Shown here piece after piece: positions 36,101 to 51,000 of a DNA stretch of 64,000 nucleotides. The translations under genes and the position numbers were made by a program. The first letter of the stretch is position 1. Every line of letters starts with the position of its first letter. Source of the DNA: Opisthorchis felineus. Lineage: Eukaryota > Platyhelminthes > Trematoda > Opisthorchiida > Opisthorchiidae. The notes beneath the pieces were generated by a model, which was not told the origin of the DNA, did not search any database, and was given only the letters and a program-made list of their open reading frames with translations. The stretch covers positions 97,632 through 161,631 of the forward strand of contig SJOL01003041.1 in the NCBI GenBank assembly GCA_004794785.1, given 5' to 3'.

Positions 36101-39100
36101 ACTTCGAACATTTTGAATGCAGAAGCAATAGGATGCTGTCTGTCAAACGTTTGGGGAAGCGCCCCTGCATACAATGATGATGGGTCAACGATCTATCCGC
36201 GCTATCATATACCAGGAATGACGATTCTCTCAATGCTGCTTCTACACCCTTCAACCGAGAGCATTCCATTTTCTCAACGAATTCCAAGGCACATCCCTAC
36301 AAAGTGACCTGAAAAAAATTTGATGCCCATGGGTACGCGTGAGAAAGGAAACGGCGATACTGAGGAAGTATTCCCAGAAAAGATCCAAGTTCAGTCTCGA
36401 TTTAGGATTGTGATGCATTGACTATAGCCCTAACCTTACTATCTAACATGCGCAAAGAAATATTTAGTAGACACGATGCGCATTAATGTGCACACTAGGC
36501 TTATCGAGCTAGATAGTTACCACACAGCCCTAGTGAATCGTCCCGGCTGCTCCGTAACGGGGTAAAACTATCGTGCTTTCTTTGTGATTCCTCATCACTC
36601 AGTGTCAGCTCTCTGGTGCTAAATTGCAGACTTTTCAGCAGTCAGCTATCCGTTCTCCTCGGAAACCCATGCACCTGGGCCAGTCATTGAGACTAATCTA
36701 CATCGTGATAGTGCCAGCTTTGGAATGATTCCTTGTTTAGTTGCCGGTTATTTCGATGGGTTTAAATGCTTTTTTCTTATATCGCTTTCCCACACGTTTT
36801 AACTGTCAGTTGGAGTACTTTCCTGTAAACAGCAGTATCATCTTGTTCGTACGCAGTTTCTGTGTTCACCGCATCCTAGCCTTCTGTTTCAAAGTGGACT
36901 GTAAGAATAGGCATGTTTATTTCTGAAAAAAAAAATTACGAGTGCTTAAAGGGGAGAATTGTCTATGAGAGGGCACTAACAAGTTGGGAGGTATGATGCG
37001 TATCACTGAATCTATCAGCTTCCATGACATGACCCTTGTATACGCTGTGAACAGTTGACCAGCTAATTACGTGTAAACGACACTTCGCAACCAGAAACTG
37101 TCGTGAAACTCAATCGCGAATCTCTGGTCATTCCTAACCCATCCGCTATACTGGGTACTGACCAAGAGTGTAATAACTCAGCCACTATAGCAGGTAATGT
37201 AGTTTAGGGACAACCTGAGTGACCGTGACCCAAGGGATTCACTGTCTTACTAACTAAACCTTTGAGCACCTCTTTCAACAAATGCCTGCGTTTGGAAAAT
37301 GGCAATGCAAGAATAACACCAGCGCCAAAAAGAGGAACCCCTGTGTTTCGACCTGTATCTTCTACTCTCTCAAATAGTACCCCAAAGAGTATCGTTAGGT
37401 GGAATGTAAACTACCCTGCTAGTTGAAGACTAACACAAGATGGCCTGTCGACCATACCACTCCACGCCAGGTGCTGCTGCATATCCGGTCCACTCGGTTG
37501 CTTTTTCATCTGACAGAAATGCCCAGCTGCTGTTTTTCGGACTAGACGAACGCGTTTGGCAGCATTGATCGAGATCCTGCGGTGTGTCGAAGGCAGAAGT
37601 GCGTGTTTAGGTTGAAACTGAACTACCTCATCAACCAGACGAAACTGGCAGGCCTATGTAGCCGAGGATCCACTCATCTCGCATTCCACTGACACGTGTA
37701 CGATTCAAGGATCTGTGTCACCCCCCTCATTTTCCCACTGTGAGCTGCATGAACATCCATGATGTCCTCACTCGATGCAAGCACACCAACAATGTTGTGA
37801 CCAATTCTACAAGCTGCATTCCTGAAGTATATTTGGACTTATAAACAAGCTTGAACAAATTCGTCAAACGGCTTCAGGGCCGGTGTCTATCCTCCAGTGT
37901 CCTTAGATGTAACGATGTTTCTTTCTAAATGACTCCAGATAGGCGTTATGAGGACAAGCTTTGTAACCCTTTCGAAAAGTTTCAACAAGTCCCTTCACTA
38001 ACGTTTGACGATTAGCCCTTTAGTCACTCTCTACAGACTGAAATCGATCCTAATATCATGGAGACGTTGAGGCGCCATGTAGATTGCAATATAAATGTCG
38101 TGAATTAAAACACAGCCTCAAAAGATGCGGGATTATGGTCCCAACGCTTCAGTTGGCACGGGCAGCCTTCGTCCTGCTAATCCATTGGCATGTATTTACT
38201 AGGCTGTTCACGGTAGCCAAAAACTAGGAACTACCGCGCTGTAGTTCCCAATAATGCACTGGATTTAAAAACTATACAACAAGGCCGCACGGATTTCCCA
38301 CAATGAACGTAGTGTCCTTGTGTCGCATAATGACGACGCTTCGATGAAGACTTCTGCGTTATTGCAAGATCGTTGACCTATGTTTCTGGATGCTATGAAA
38401 CCTCAAGGACTGACCATGTTGAATCCCTAGCCGGCAAACATAATGACGGCCACCCGTTATTTAGGTGCTCCCCATAACGTTTGTTTAAACGACATGATTC
38501 AAATTAAGATTGTTATCAGCCCGTAATCACCATCATCGGCATCAATACAGCAGTAACAAATACTTCTGCTTAATTGGCATACAACGGTGACCCAGCAGAG
38601 TGAAAAGAGCACGGCCATATTACAGACGGCCTTAGGTTCATGTGGGAAACAACCAAAAGCTACCTCGGAACAGTGACGTGTAACATCTGAGCACCGCTTC
38701 GAAATAAGACGCCATCAGTTGGACTCCTCGGCGAACGTCATTCGACGTGAGCCACCAAACAATGAAAAACACCGAACTTAGGTAGACAGTCCAAATAGGG
38801 AGTGACGGTATGCTAACCAATGGGTCAGGTTACATGCCATACCATATAGGGTTTGTAAACAAGTGGTACAGGAATTACGCGAACCCGTCATGAAGGCGCA
38901 AAGATCTCACAGTACTCAACTTGACAGTAGCCGTCTCATGCCAAGAACATACACTGCGATATTTCGAATGGCGTCAGTAGAAACATTGGCGGTCTTTGTG
39001 CATCACATTCGGTAGAATATTATAATCGAGAGAATCCCCTTTAATTTGCACATGGACCTGATTTGCTGATACTTGATACGACTTTCAGGACATGCGGTTT

Positions 39101-40023
39101 GAATGCGAATTATCAGCAAAAATAGTACCTATTGGCATGCCTTCTCCAAGAGCACGAGTGCTAGACAGACCCATCACGACAGAAACCCACGGAGGGGACG
39201 ATGGTCTGTTAATCAAAAATAGCTAACCGTTACCTCGAAAAGGTTGAGTAACGGATAGCGCACAAACACTACCCTGAAGTTCTCGATTATGGAATTTGGA
39301 GCATGGAGTGGGATGTTTATTTAGTACTGCCGATCATTTAGGATTACGCGTGCAATTCTCACACATCGGGACACGAATTATTGTCACTTGTTACTGTGAC
39401 AAGGAGCGAGGAAGGTAGGATGTTCGAACGACGCAGTACTTCATGCTTCCCCCTAATCAGCCGCAGCTGGACTAACGAACTTGAAGTACGGATTTCGGTC
39501 CCACATGACATTTCGTGTTGTACACTAACAAGGCAGGTGCACAAAGATGAGGAAGTCTACGGCTTCAAAGTTGAGTTAGTGACTAACCGGGGGCAAGAAA
39601 GGAAAAGCGCCGACAAAGTTGCACTCATATAAACAATAAAGGTGCACCAAATAGAAACTATGAGGGTTTTGCGGCGAAGCTGTACAGTTCCTGCACGCAA
39701 ACGTCATTTTCTGTTTTCACGCCAGTTAAAAATTCCACGATTAATTTTTGGCACTTTTTCTTTTACCACGGGGAATGGAATGTCGGTAAAAAACATTGAC
39801 GATTGTGTGGTTCTGTGACGAAGCCCATTAATGGAGTGAGATGAACCACCTGACAAAGCGCTATCCTCTGAGCACATTCAAACTAGTCTTGACCGATTGT
39901 TTTTGCTTCATTCTGAATAAAAAAAGCCATTGTCCATCACTTACTAGAAACAAGATCTGACACCGGGTTACCTGATTAGTCTTTTGACAGTTGGTTCATA
40001 TGGCATATTCGTCACAATTGACT
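33161..40023. other. Gene-poor stretch
   Basis: No supported gene. Short frames only; a 68-codon stop-free stretch without ATG lies on the minus strand at 37410-37207, unrecognised. CTGATGA with a poor partner GAAAT occurs at 34706-34731. Confidence 0.35.
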
Positions 40024-40036
40024 GCGCAAGAGCTGT

Positions 40037-40087
40037 CGCCGGCGAAGCATTAGTGTTGAACATTGATGCTATGCAGTCGAGGATGAT
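40037..40087 (+). mobile_element. 51-bp LINE 3' end insertion with target-site duplication
   Basis: The insert begins cgccggcgaagcattagtg, continues gttgaacattgatgctatgc and ends with GAGGATGAT, the terminal sequence of the LINE family. It is flanked by GCGCAAGAGCTGT (40024-40036) and GCGCAAGGGCTGT (40088-40100), a 13-bp direct repeat with one mismatch, as expected for target-primed reverse transcription with extreme 5' truncation. Confidence 0.75.
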
Positions 40088-40100
40088 GCGCAAGGGCTGT

Positions 40101-43100
40101 TTCTTATGATGAACATAAACTTTATCATGAAGGTTCGCGACAAGGGTATTCTTGTGATATCTACACTCACAGCAGCGCCGCGACAGTGTAAGTAAACCCC
40201 AAAATAATCGGTAAAATCCCAAGAACGTTACGAGATAGCTTTCGACAAGGGTACAGTCATACATATGGATGCATGGATTCGGATCTACGTTGGACGTCAG
40301 CACAAATCTGTACGCAATGAACGGTGACTGATTGGAGCGTAGTTTGGTGGTTAACAAAGCGATCGATCCATGGTTGCGTGTGCGCTTAAGCCAAGAACGA
40401 ATCAACCATCAACCCAGACGACAATGAGCCTAAAAACACCCCGGTCATTCACACAGAACGCAACTCAACGGCCACCACTGATGATTTTTACCCACGAGGT
40501 ATTCTTTCACACAAGTCGATGGGAAGTGGCTTCTGTAAGTGAGAAATACCCATAACGCACTCGCAAAAAAGGCTACCGTCTAACCGCACATACTTTCCTG
40601 TTATTTCTCCGACACGTTCATGTATAATTGTAACTGCCAAAGTAAAAAGCGTCCTTTCGACGAGACTATACCGTTCACATCCTGATTCGCAGAGGGCATG
40701 CAAATGTGCAGGCGACCTTCAGATTACCTTGTGGGCGCTTCGTTTTCAGTAAATCCTCCAGCGCATCATGTTATCATGGTTTCAGTCGTTCCAGAAAAGC
40801 GCTATCAACGCATTTCTAGCAGATTACTTCATATCTTTGTGCCGACGAGGTCTCAATCCCCATAAAACCCAGTGTAAAATAATAAATGGGCACGACACTA
40901 TCAGTACCCGTAGATTCTCTCTTGAAAGCGACTCTTCGTAATAGTTCGTCATTCGCTCCTACCAGAATGAAGTTTAGTCTCCTAGTAAAACCAGATTACT
41001 TTACAAACGAGTATATTTCGCGAATTGTGTACAATTCGGGTTCAAGTAAAACAAAAGGTAAATAGGAACTCGAGGATTGCCCCTACCTGGTTAGCCCTAA
41101 GCGGGGTAATTTTATTCGTGGGTTATCGCTGCAACCAAGCATTCCGTGAACAACCGAACTACTGTTTCATTGTAACTCTTGCTTTCCAGTTCATTACCAC
41201 ATCCATCATTTTTCGCCGAACCAACTGTTAGCCTGTTTCCTCCTGGATTCTGAGGGTCACCGAAGTGTGTTCAACTCACTGAAACATGTCCCAGTACATT
41301 GGTATTCCGAGAAGCTTAGTTGACCACGAATACAACAGGTATTCAGAAGTTTGTTCAGACTTTCCAAAACTAATCCTCATGGATGCGTGGAAAAACCTTA
41401 TGTTAGGCACTGTCTTCTAGGATATTAGAAGTTTCCAACGAAACTGAGCACACCGAGTAGCTCCTGCAACCCCATATTCGCTTGCATAGCCTAGCACCTG
41501 GTGAATCCGAAACGTCTCCACACTTTAGCAACTCCCTTATATTCCGGTTTCATCTCTCGTTGATAATCACTCTATCGACTCGACCATAACTTTGTAAGCT
41601 GTACGTTCATCACAATCTAGATGTACTGCGTTTGAACAAATCTCAGGAAAGGCTGAAAGAAGTTTGGGTGGTTAGCTGATCCCGTCAAGTGTACTCCACA
41701 AAATGAAGTGGTTCGAATGCACACTCCCCGTGGTAACTTTTCCGCTAGCGTTTACAGCAAACGAAAACCAATAGCACGCGATGATGGACGATGTGGCCCC
41801 ACAGAGTTGTACCGCACTAATGTGGATTCCACCTAGAAATTGGCTTTATCAGACTTGATGGACGGAATTTTCATAATTCAAGAAACAACCAGCGCTTCCG
41901 ACTCATCGTCCTATTTTGTGAACTTTTCGACCGTAGAAATCAGAACTGATAAATCTTGTGAGGGAGAACACATTTAGCAAAACACCCTTGCAGTCCTAGC
42001 GATAGCTACGCAGAATACATTGACGGAGATAATTACTATTTAACCTCAGCGTTATTGCTAATTACCACCAGACCAATCGTTGACAAAAGCTAACGAAAAA
42101 TTAGGTCTCCCAGGTAGTTGTGCAGAAGAAATGATAACCAACATGTCAAGTTAGGTGGGCACTGGGGCTAACTTTAATGGACGTGATTGCCATACTTCGT
42201 AACTTACTCTTTTAGGTGCAAATTAAATTGACCAAATAATGATGCATAACGATACTACTTTGGAACCAAAAGAATTGACCAAAATTGTTTCTGCTTGATG
42301 TGATTCAGTTTTATTAGTATTGACAAATCTGAAATTCTCTCTAGTGCTATTTTCTAACAACTTCGCGTTACTTCTTCATTCGTGAACTGCTGGCACAATA
42401 ATCGGTTAAAGCCGACTGGCAGCATGCACGATTAATGACAATGGTCATCACGACGTTTCTACTGCAATCAAATCCCTTTAACCCCCATTCCTGATTAACA
42501 ACGCGCGTTATTTACGCAAGTATCAAGTCTTTTTAACCCTTGGGTGCAGCTCGATTTCCAGGCGTTCTTACTGTGGCTTTCGTGACAAATTCAACATGTC
42601 TCATCGCGCCTGCTCCCCAAAGAACGATCGGAAGCCCGATCACACAATAATAACTGAGAATTCAGCATGCGCACTAAGAAAGTTTACAACCTAGCGAACA
42701 GCATTCAAATTGTGCCAAAGGTTCACCAGATTGACCGTTTTACTGCGAATTAGCTAGCAGTTCGCTGCTTAGTGTGACTGTCTGTTCCACACCATTTTGA
42801 CCGGAGACACATGTGCGGATGAACACAACTTAATTTGGCGAAACAAATATAGCATTGCAGTGACATCTTGCAAAATTCTCATTTAATACCAATAGACCAG
42901 GGAAAGGAGGCACATCAGTTGAGTTCAACTTAGTAGAACAACAGATATACACGTCCCCTGGTTGCTGCCGTGTAAACTCTATGAATCGAGATTGTCGACA
43001 AGTCTATTCGTCGAGTTTAACATCATAGTTCCAGTGGCGATTCCAACCGATTCTGAATGTAAAGCTTAGAGCGCAGTAGTGGATCGGTTACTCGTCAGGC

Positions 43101-44884
43101 CTACCCTCGCGTAGACAGTTCTCTGGTTTAACAGGACCTACCGAGGCAGTCAAGGCTGGGTAAAATGTAGCGAGAGAATACAGCTGAACCACATATTGTG
43201 AGCATCTGATGTACTCCCAGGACGCGGATGGCAATTACCGACTGATCTAGGCAAGTGTTGAACTGGGTTCCATTTAGCACATCTGATTGTGGAATGCAAG
43301 GAAGTTAGAAAATACCTGCGAGTTCACTTTCCGAGATTTTTCGACTTTGCGCGAAGAACTCAATAGGGTACTTCTTGACAGCCAGCAACACCTCAACGCA
43401 ACCAGTTCCTCTGCTCTTCCAGACCCATATAGTTTTCTTTACAACGTCCAAATAAGCAATAATCAAGGAAACGGGAGGCGGAGTTCAAGGGACGCTGTTT
43501 GTGAAACCTGACGGTTACATCCGTATGCAGATAACCCCTAACAAGGGTTGAAGAAAATCGTTCTTACGTGATTGTAAATCAGCGAATGTGCTGACAGCCT
43601 ACCAGGTTCCCAATTCCAAGGTGAAACCACTGGCGGAAAACGGCAGTTTGGACGAGAAAATCTTGTCAAGATATGCAGATTGTACGCGAATGTGGCCTAG
43701 CCGGGCAATCGATGAACCAGAGTTGGGATGCTTCAGGTTGATTGAGGAATTTGTGGAAACAGCTCGACATCATGTTATATGCGAAACCAGGACCTGCAGA
43801 GTTTTTCCTGCCGGTAAGCACCTGGGCACGAACATATAGGACCTGAGGCGAAAACCTCAGGTTGTAATTTGATCAGTGGAGTAAACATAGGTATACACTC
43901 TAACGGAGGTTATAACTTCATTCCAAGGCTTCCACTGAATCGTAAATTTAGTTGTTTGTACTTATCTTCACCTGAACTAAAGCGGCAGTGATAACAGGGA
44001 TTTCGACCTTTATTATCCGTGGAAACAATCATCCCGTGCGGTAAAAGACTGGGCGTAAATCTGACAGTTCAGTCTGAGTTCACTGCTAACAAGAGCTTCG
44101 CGGCACAACACAGCGCTTACTGTGAGTTGGGACCACCAAGACCTGTCAGAGATCCATTCCGAATCAGTACAGTGCAAGATTCGTCCACCCCATGGAAATA
44201 AGTTGGAACGGTGAGCGAAGTGCGTATGAGAATAGAGATTCCATATTCACTGTCACCTACAGACACGAATGGGAGGCAACGCTGGGACGCCTAGAGATCT
44301 GAGTTTGAATATGCCGAACTGCATAACGACTCAAGCATATCTTGTTGATGCCCTTGGAGATGAAGTAACCAACTGAATGGAGCACTCGAGCACTGTTACA
44401 TCAGATATACCGAAAACAAATTTTATTACCAAGGCTTACGTGAGTAACAATGCAGAGGGAAGGTTCGAGTAGAGAAGAATGATGGTCGATTAAAACCTGA
44501 AACGACAGCAACCGCTCACATTTGCCTGGACACTTTCGTGCGATAAATTGAAAGTGAGGATTTGCGTGCAGGTATTGACGATCGATTGGAGGAGGCTAGT
44601 AAATGGCCTCCAGACGATTGGAAATGCTAGATGGATAAAATGAAAAATCGCGTGCTCTAAAATTCACGAAGATAAATAGATAGGATAGATCGAAAAGCGA
44701 CAGAAGCCTGAAACTTCATTGCGTAATAGTTCTTCATTTGAGTTATACAGTCCATGGCATTCGGAAATTGATTCCGAATGTAGCAATTCCATGGTTGGAC
44801 CATGTTGTCTGCCACATTTCATTTTTTATTTGCTCTCCGCAATCGGATGGAACCCAACAAATCAGATCAATTAACTCGACTGAA
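40101..44884. other. Gene-poor stretch
   Basis: Three consecutive plus-strand frames (43287-43511, 43588-43839, 44019-44201) are the only cluster of note; no domain is recognised in any. Confidence 0.35.
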
Positions 44885-45080
44885 TTGATTGGGCGAATAT
44901 ATTTTCAGCAGCTCGAGATAATTGTGGTTGGGCGCAAGAGGTCCACAGTTCGAGCTCAATCCTAACTCTTCGATTGTTTCTGTCTAGGCTAGGGCAACCA
45001 TGCAGTATCTCAGCCTTCATGCATCGCTGATATTGCGCAACGGCTAAGCGCCGAGAGGGTGTCACATTACTATCGTTATC
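44885..45080 (+). mobile_element. Old, diverged SINE A copy
   Basis: The plus strand contains gtctaggctagggcaacc, cagtatctcagcc and gagggtgtcacattac, matching in order the body of the complete SINE near 63.7 kb. Upstream, ggtccacagttcgagctc corresponds to its B-box region. The A box and 5' end are poorly preserved and no clear target-site duplication is seen. Confidence 0.6.
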
Positions 45081-48000
45081 TTCATCATTATGCAAATAAA
45101 ATTGCACCGGATAGTGGAGTCGCGAATTCAAATAATCGACTATGAACATTCGGATACCGAAATCAGTACAGAATTTCCTCAGTGTCGAGACGCCACGGTG
45201 TTGTTACGACAAACTGGCCATAGCCTTTTCTGCAATTTGTTGGAAAACACGAAACCTCCATAGAAAAAGTTCCTGTAGTTGCAGTACAACACCTTTTGAC
45301 CGATTTATCCGATATCAGCTATGGGAAATCAATGGAAACGTCAACAATGTTCCAAGCAATGAGCTGGTTTTGTGGGATGAAACCGAGCGGACAATCGGTG
45401 TTGCCCGATAACTTAAGATGAACAAGAAGCCAATAACCCTCACTGGGAGCCAGTCCGACAAAATTAGCTAGGTATTTACACCAAGCAATGTTGTATCGAA
45501 TCGAAAACACCCCGAAAGTCCTTTTGTGCATGTTTTAATAATGGCCTATCCTTATAACAATAAGCTGGAATACACAGGCCAGTGGATTCGATAACACACT
45601 TCCTCAACACTGAAATACGTGACAATTCCAATAAATATTGCCCTCCCAGATGAAAAGAAACGACCAGTATTCAGAAATACATTACCTGCAACAGATGGAA
45701 CAACTGCATCCCAATACACGAGCTATGGGTGACTCAGGGTGTCCCTTGCTAGTGATGAAACATATTTGAATCGGCAACCGAAGGCTAGCAAACGACCAGA
45801 CGTGTAAAAGCCCGAAACAAATGCCATGAGAGTAATCCAGAGGCAAGAGTCGGTACCGACCATTACACAGGAAAAACCAACAAGTATCTACCTATAGCAA
45901 CACTGCTAGCTCGTGCTGGCATTATTACACGGTGCACTTTGCTCACTGGTGTGTCCGATCTTCATAACTCTAATTTCCTAGACTCCTGGAAGAATTGGTT
46001 GTACTTGTCAGGACAAACGGGTTGATATTCACACAATACGTATTCTGTATGTTGCTTAACAACCTGCACAGCGTAACAAACCTGATAATGCTGATGCGAA
46101 CCACATTCCCAACTGATCAATACTCAATATTAGATTGTCTCCACAATGCTTGCTAAAGCTTAAAATGGTTTCGGACAGTGGAATCAGGAATCACTGAATT
46201 TTCAGCCGGTTCCAGTGGGTCCTCAGGTGTGCGACAGTCTGGACTGCGCGTAGAAGACAGTCGTTCCAACTTGAAGGAAACAAACTTCTGGTTGATTTAC
46301 CACATGCATGTAGCACGTACCCGTCCCACCCTCATCAATTGCCAACGTTCGATAGGTGTATGTGACACCCTCGTTATCGGTCTTCCGGGAATTGTCATTG
46401 CCATAGACCTATTGTTCGAAACGATTCACTTTGGAACTTTTCATTGCGCCAACTTCCTAGAAGAGGTCACTACTAGAACCAACCTCAGAAACCAAACTTC
46501 CTTTGTTGCCACTGTCCTTATCATGTTTCGCTCTTGTAAGGAATCACACGACCTCGTAGTAGGACTCGGTAGCGCGACCTCCCGAACAGTATTTGAAGGG
46601 TACATAGTTTTGCCATGAACGGCTGATCAGTAGTTGAATTCAGACAGGATATAGTGCCACACGCAATTAACATCACCTGGTCACGCATTGAGTGGCTACT
46701 CAGATGGAAGGTTCACGCAACTTGTGGAACATGCCTAAATCATTTATTTTTACTTGCTGCTTGCATGTTTGAAGAACCACTGCCAAGAAAAGTCGGACAT
46801 TACAATCAGATTCCGGTTCGTAACTTCACTCATACCCGGTACTGATTGATAAAACGTCATGTGATCGTCACCCATCGTAGTCTGTTTACGTAACAACCCG
46901 GGACCGCTGGGTCCGAGGCTACTAAGATGTTTTTCTGGAGTATTGAACAAAGCCTGTGCTACAAATCGTGGTTTTGAGAATGAAACAGAACTATCCTTGC
47001 AAACAATGGAAGAATGCACTGGGTGGCATTTTCCGCTGGGGTGATTTGTGAGACAATTATGCATGACTTTTTTCGGTTTGTATCCCTAATCGGTGACCAT
47101 TTCAGTTCGTTTCTACTTTAAAATTGGAAAACAAAGACAACGAGCACACTCAAGTAATCAAGATATCTGCAACTTGTGGGAAATGTTGCAGAAACACAGT
47201 ACAATTTATTTTATATCACACTGATAAGTAAAATCGGGGACATTGATTGGTTTGTGAAGAAACCTTTCAAATTGCCTTTTCTCAGAAAACCTGGTATACT
47301 TATATCTGACTTGGCAGTTCCCCTTCCCCCCTAAGAGATGAATGAAAATGCCCGCTACTCTTGGTGGTGTATCAGATATCACTGTACACCATTAGCGGGC
47401 TCAACGAGAACGCGCAGTTGCTGCAAGCGTCTAATGAACACGATGAACTCACAATGACACTGGTGAGGCAGTCAGTGCACAGATTATTTCTGCAACCAAG
47501 AGGGTACCCCTGCAGGTGCATATCAGTCGTCAGTTGCCTGCCCGCACTGTGTTCGAGTCAGCGTGTGTTCAGAACGGCACCTGCCGTGATCCAAACGTCA
47601 CGACGGCCTACCAACTAAGGAAACACCAGGAAAGTTACGCCCCGGCTTACCCGTCCCATGGGGTCTTCGCAAGCTCACTAATGTTTGTGGCGTTCCAAAA
47701 GAACGGGTCTTAACGCTGAATTTTCATTTATCCTTTGAGGACGTGCAGCACACTCATCTTTCATTTTGACAGGCGTCCGCCGAGACCCTTTGCTCCCGGT
47801 GATTCTTGAGGGAGAGTACACTATCAGGAAATCTGCCTCGCTCAGACTTTGTTGACGGACAGGCAACAGATGAATGAAAAAACACCAAAAGGAGGATACG
47901 TTGGGACTTGCATGCATACCGAAGGCCGGAAGACTACACTTTTTTGAGTGCGTCTCCTGTCACACGAAACTGACCTTGTTTGGATATGCCGTTCTTTCTA

Positions 48001-51000
48001 GTGACAACCGTTCGTAAGGTAACAATTTTCTGGTTCTCATCTATTACTGTCAACAGATTTATCCTAGGGTATGGGCTTAGCTGCGTGCGGTGAATATTGC
48101 ATTCTGTACGAGTATCAAGTACAGCTAATCCTATTGCATGCAGACACCGAAGCCACACGGTATTACGGAGCACACTTACGGACACGTATAAATTGATGTG
48201 ACGAGTGACAAGCAAAGCTTCCAACACCTTGAAACACCCCCAAATGGTTCATGGGAGCCTACCAATACGATGAATAAACGACCAAGCTCAAACGTAAACT
48301 AAACATCCGGTTAAGAGTGCTAGTGTGCCTTATGCCTATGGCACGAATGCCAGGAGTAACTTCAACCCCACATAGTACTTTGAGCACATCGGCTGAACAT
48401 CTCTGACCGAGTACGGCGTTGAAACCAGTGACAGAGCCGACCACAATGCAGTCAAGGTGTACCCAAGATTGCGCGTCACTGCCCACGAAGACCGGGAACG
48501 GGCCACCAGAACATCAAATATGTTTCGTATGAACCATCAGATAATAAACACCAGAAACCCTCCATAGTAGCTAGTGTTCTTCTGTTCCTAAGAACCCCGT
48601 CACTCTAGACGTAACACTACACATAAGGTTGCTGAAATCTCTTCAGCCACCATAAACGAGCTACTCAGCTGGATTCAATTGAGTATCTCGTCAAAACCAA
48701 ATTAGTGTACAAATGAGATTACTTATCGAATTCCGTCACTCGTGTGACCCGTGTTCTTATCGGTTCCAGTCAACAACTGCAGCTTACTACCTTCTTGACC
48801 TATTATTTTCCAAAAATCCCTTGGTTCCGCTGACATCGATTGCCTTATAGTTGAACCTCTCGTTCCACTCTTCAAAATTTTTCTCGTCATTATGACCACT
48901 AAAACGCATTTTTCAGAGGCAACTCATCGTGAGACATGATCATGCCTAGGATGGGGCTCTCTCTTTATGCCGTTCCATCACAGTAGAAAACATTGCGTTA
49001 GATCATTTTCTCTGCTCTAAAAAACAGATAGCTTGTGCTATCAAATGAAAAGATATCAATCCCTTGGGTGGTTTAATAGGCCAGCCCCTGAGTTGGACTG
49101 ATCAGCCAGGTCCAAAACACTGCACACTAATTGGGAGGATCTGCATTGACAACGTGGTTCGCACACGTCCGCAATGTCGCGCGGGCTAGGAGAAACATAT
49201 TCTATACCTTGGAACCTCCTCCGAATTCATATTCCATATTACAGGAAGGTCCCCATTGTTCCAATATACCGAAAATGCATGTTTGCTTTTCAATTTTCTC
49301 CACCTTGCAAAGCTCTCCTTGTAATCGCCCAAGAGTTATATTAGAGCCTACTGTCCATGCTTTCGTGACAGTCGGGTGACGGTTTCCTCGTATCCCGTGC
49401 ATCTGATCCTTGATGCTCTTGTTACTTTATGGTTACCGTTACGATTGAGTCTCAAAATCAGAAGTCTTGAGTACTAAAAAAAGACTGAAATGGAATACCT
49501 TTTCAAGCTACTGTTGCCTGGAATGACTTGCACAGTTGCAGAATTATGAAGTCCTGAAGTAAATGGCTGTAAATTGCTGCGTATAACAGCAAATATATAG
49601 AACCAGGATCAAAAAAACACAATCACTTAAAGTGCCCTTGGCCGACACATAAGTGAGGCGAACAGCACATGTTTACGGTTCCCTGATAAATGGCTTCACC
49701 ACCCACTCCAAGGTGCAACGTATGAACACGGAAATTCCACATTACTTCTCTCAGAAAAATGAATTGGAAGGAGTCTGTTCTCTGGTGGTCCGAATGCTCA
49801 TTTTAGGTACCGAACAAGTCCCAGCGGATAAATGTCGGTGAATGAGCCAGCATAACCTTAAGAAGTGATGGAAGTTTGCTAATGACCACTAGCAACATGA
49901 TGAAAACTTAAGGCATCTAACCTTCGAATAAAGTAGGTGCCTGTAGGAAAATACAGATGGTTTTTGAGCATCTGAACGCACTAATGGTCACAATGCTAGA
50001 CAGAATGATCCGGTGGACAGCAAAGTATTTTCTACGGAAGTCACGACAGCTGTTTTCTTGATGCATGTAGGTTCAATGTCAAACGCCCTTCACCATCAAG
50101 ATGAAGTGCACGTGCGGAACCGATAACTTTACGCACAGAACAAACCAACACAGTAGTACACCGACCCCGAGAAAAACCCACCTGGAGGATAGAATGAGCG
50201 ATCCTTAAGGCTCTTGACAAATTAAGCCGCCAATCCACATCCGTTATTAATTTCCTCCACAAGCCTAAGCGGTGAGATAACCACGTTTGGATTGAGTCTC
50301 GCTACTCAAATCACCTTTCAGTGATACTCCCCTGAATGGGCTCAAAAGTAGCTTCAGAAACAGGTAACAACTACAAGCAACAAATCCACCCACGAGATGC
50401 ACTTAGCTTGAGCACATCAGGTTTCTCATAGGTATCCAACAGACACGTGAAGTAGGTAGAAAACAGGCGGAAGTGAACTGCTACTGATGATATCATGAAG
50501 ATGAAATGTAGGTTTTACAGTGAGAATCCATACCTCCACGGTCGCAATTAGAGTTAGACTTAATTCCGCACCCAGTACTATGCACTCATGACACCGAACC
50601 TCCGGTTTGATAAGCTTACAACCAAACATCCAATGACGCGAAAGTTCCCGCATAAATAGATCAGCATTCGAGCACAATGTGTTCAACAGCCCAATGCAGT
50701 ATACATTATCTCCGTTTGGCACTAACAGGTTCCCTGGAATTCCTGCAGATCGCCAGACCCACTGGAGTTGGACAAGATAGAACAAGTTCATTGAAGCAGC
50801 TCCGTTCAATCTTTGCGGCTTTGCACACTAGGCGAAAGGACATCTTGATGAGTTCACTATACTATATACATAGCTAAGTTCGATTACATCCAACTGGTGC
50901 TAACAGGATACCAGGATGCAGTAGAATAGTATAATTTGTCCCTTACATCCCCCTCCAACTCCCTGAGTATTTTTGATGGAGTCTCTCCCGTTCACTGATT

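Noticed and set aside
41500..41520. Hammerhead motif CTGGTGAATCCGAAAC
   Set aside because: Only four bases separate the two core strands, leaving no room for stem II.
47934..48486. Retrovirus-like aspartic protease fragment on the minus strand (HLDCIVVGSVTGFNAVLGQ)
   Set aside because: It vaguely resembles the end of LTR-element proteases, but the catalytic DTG/DSG block and any RT were not found nearby.
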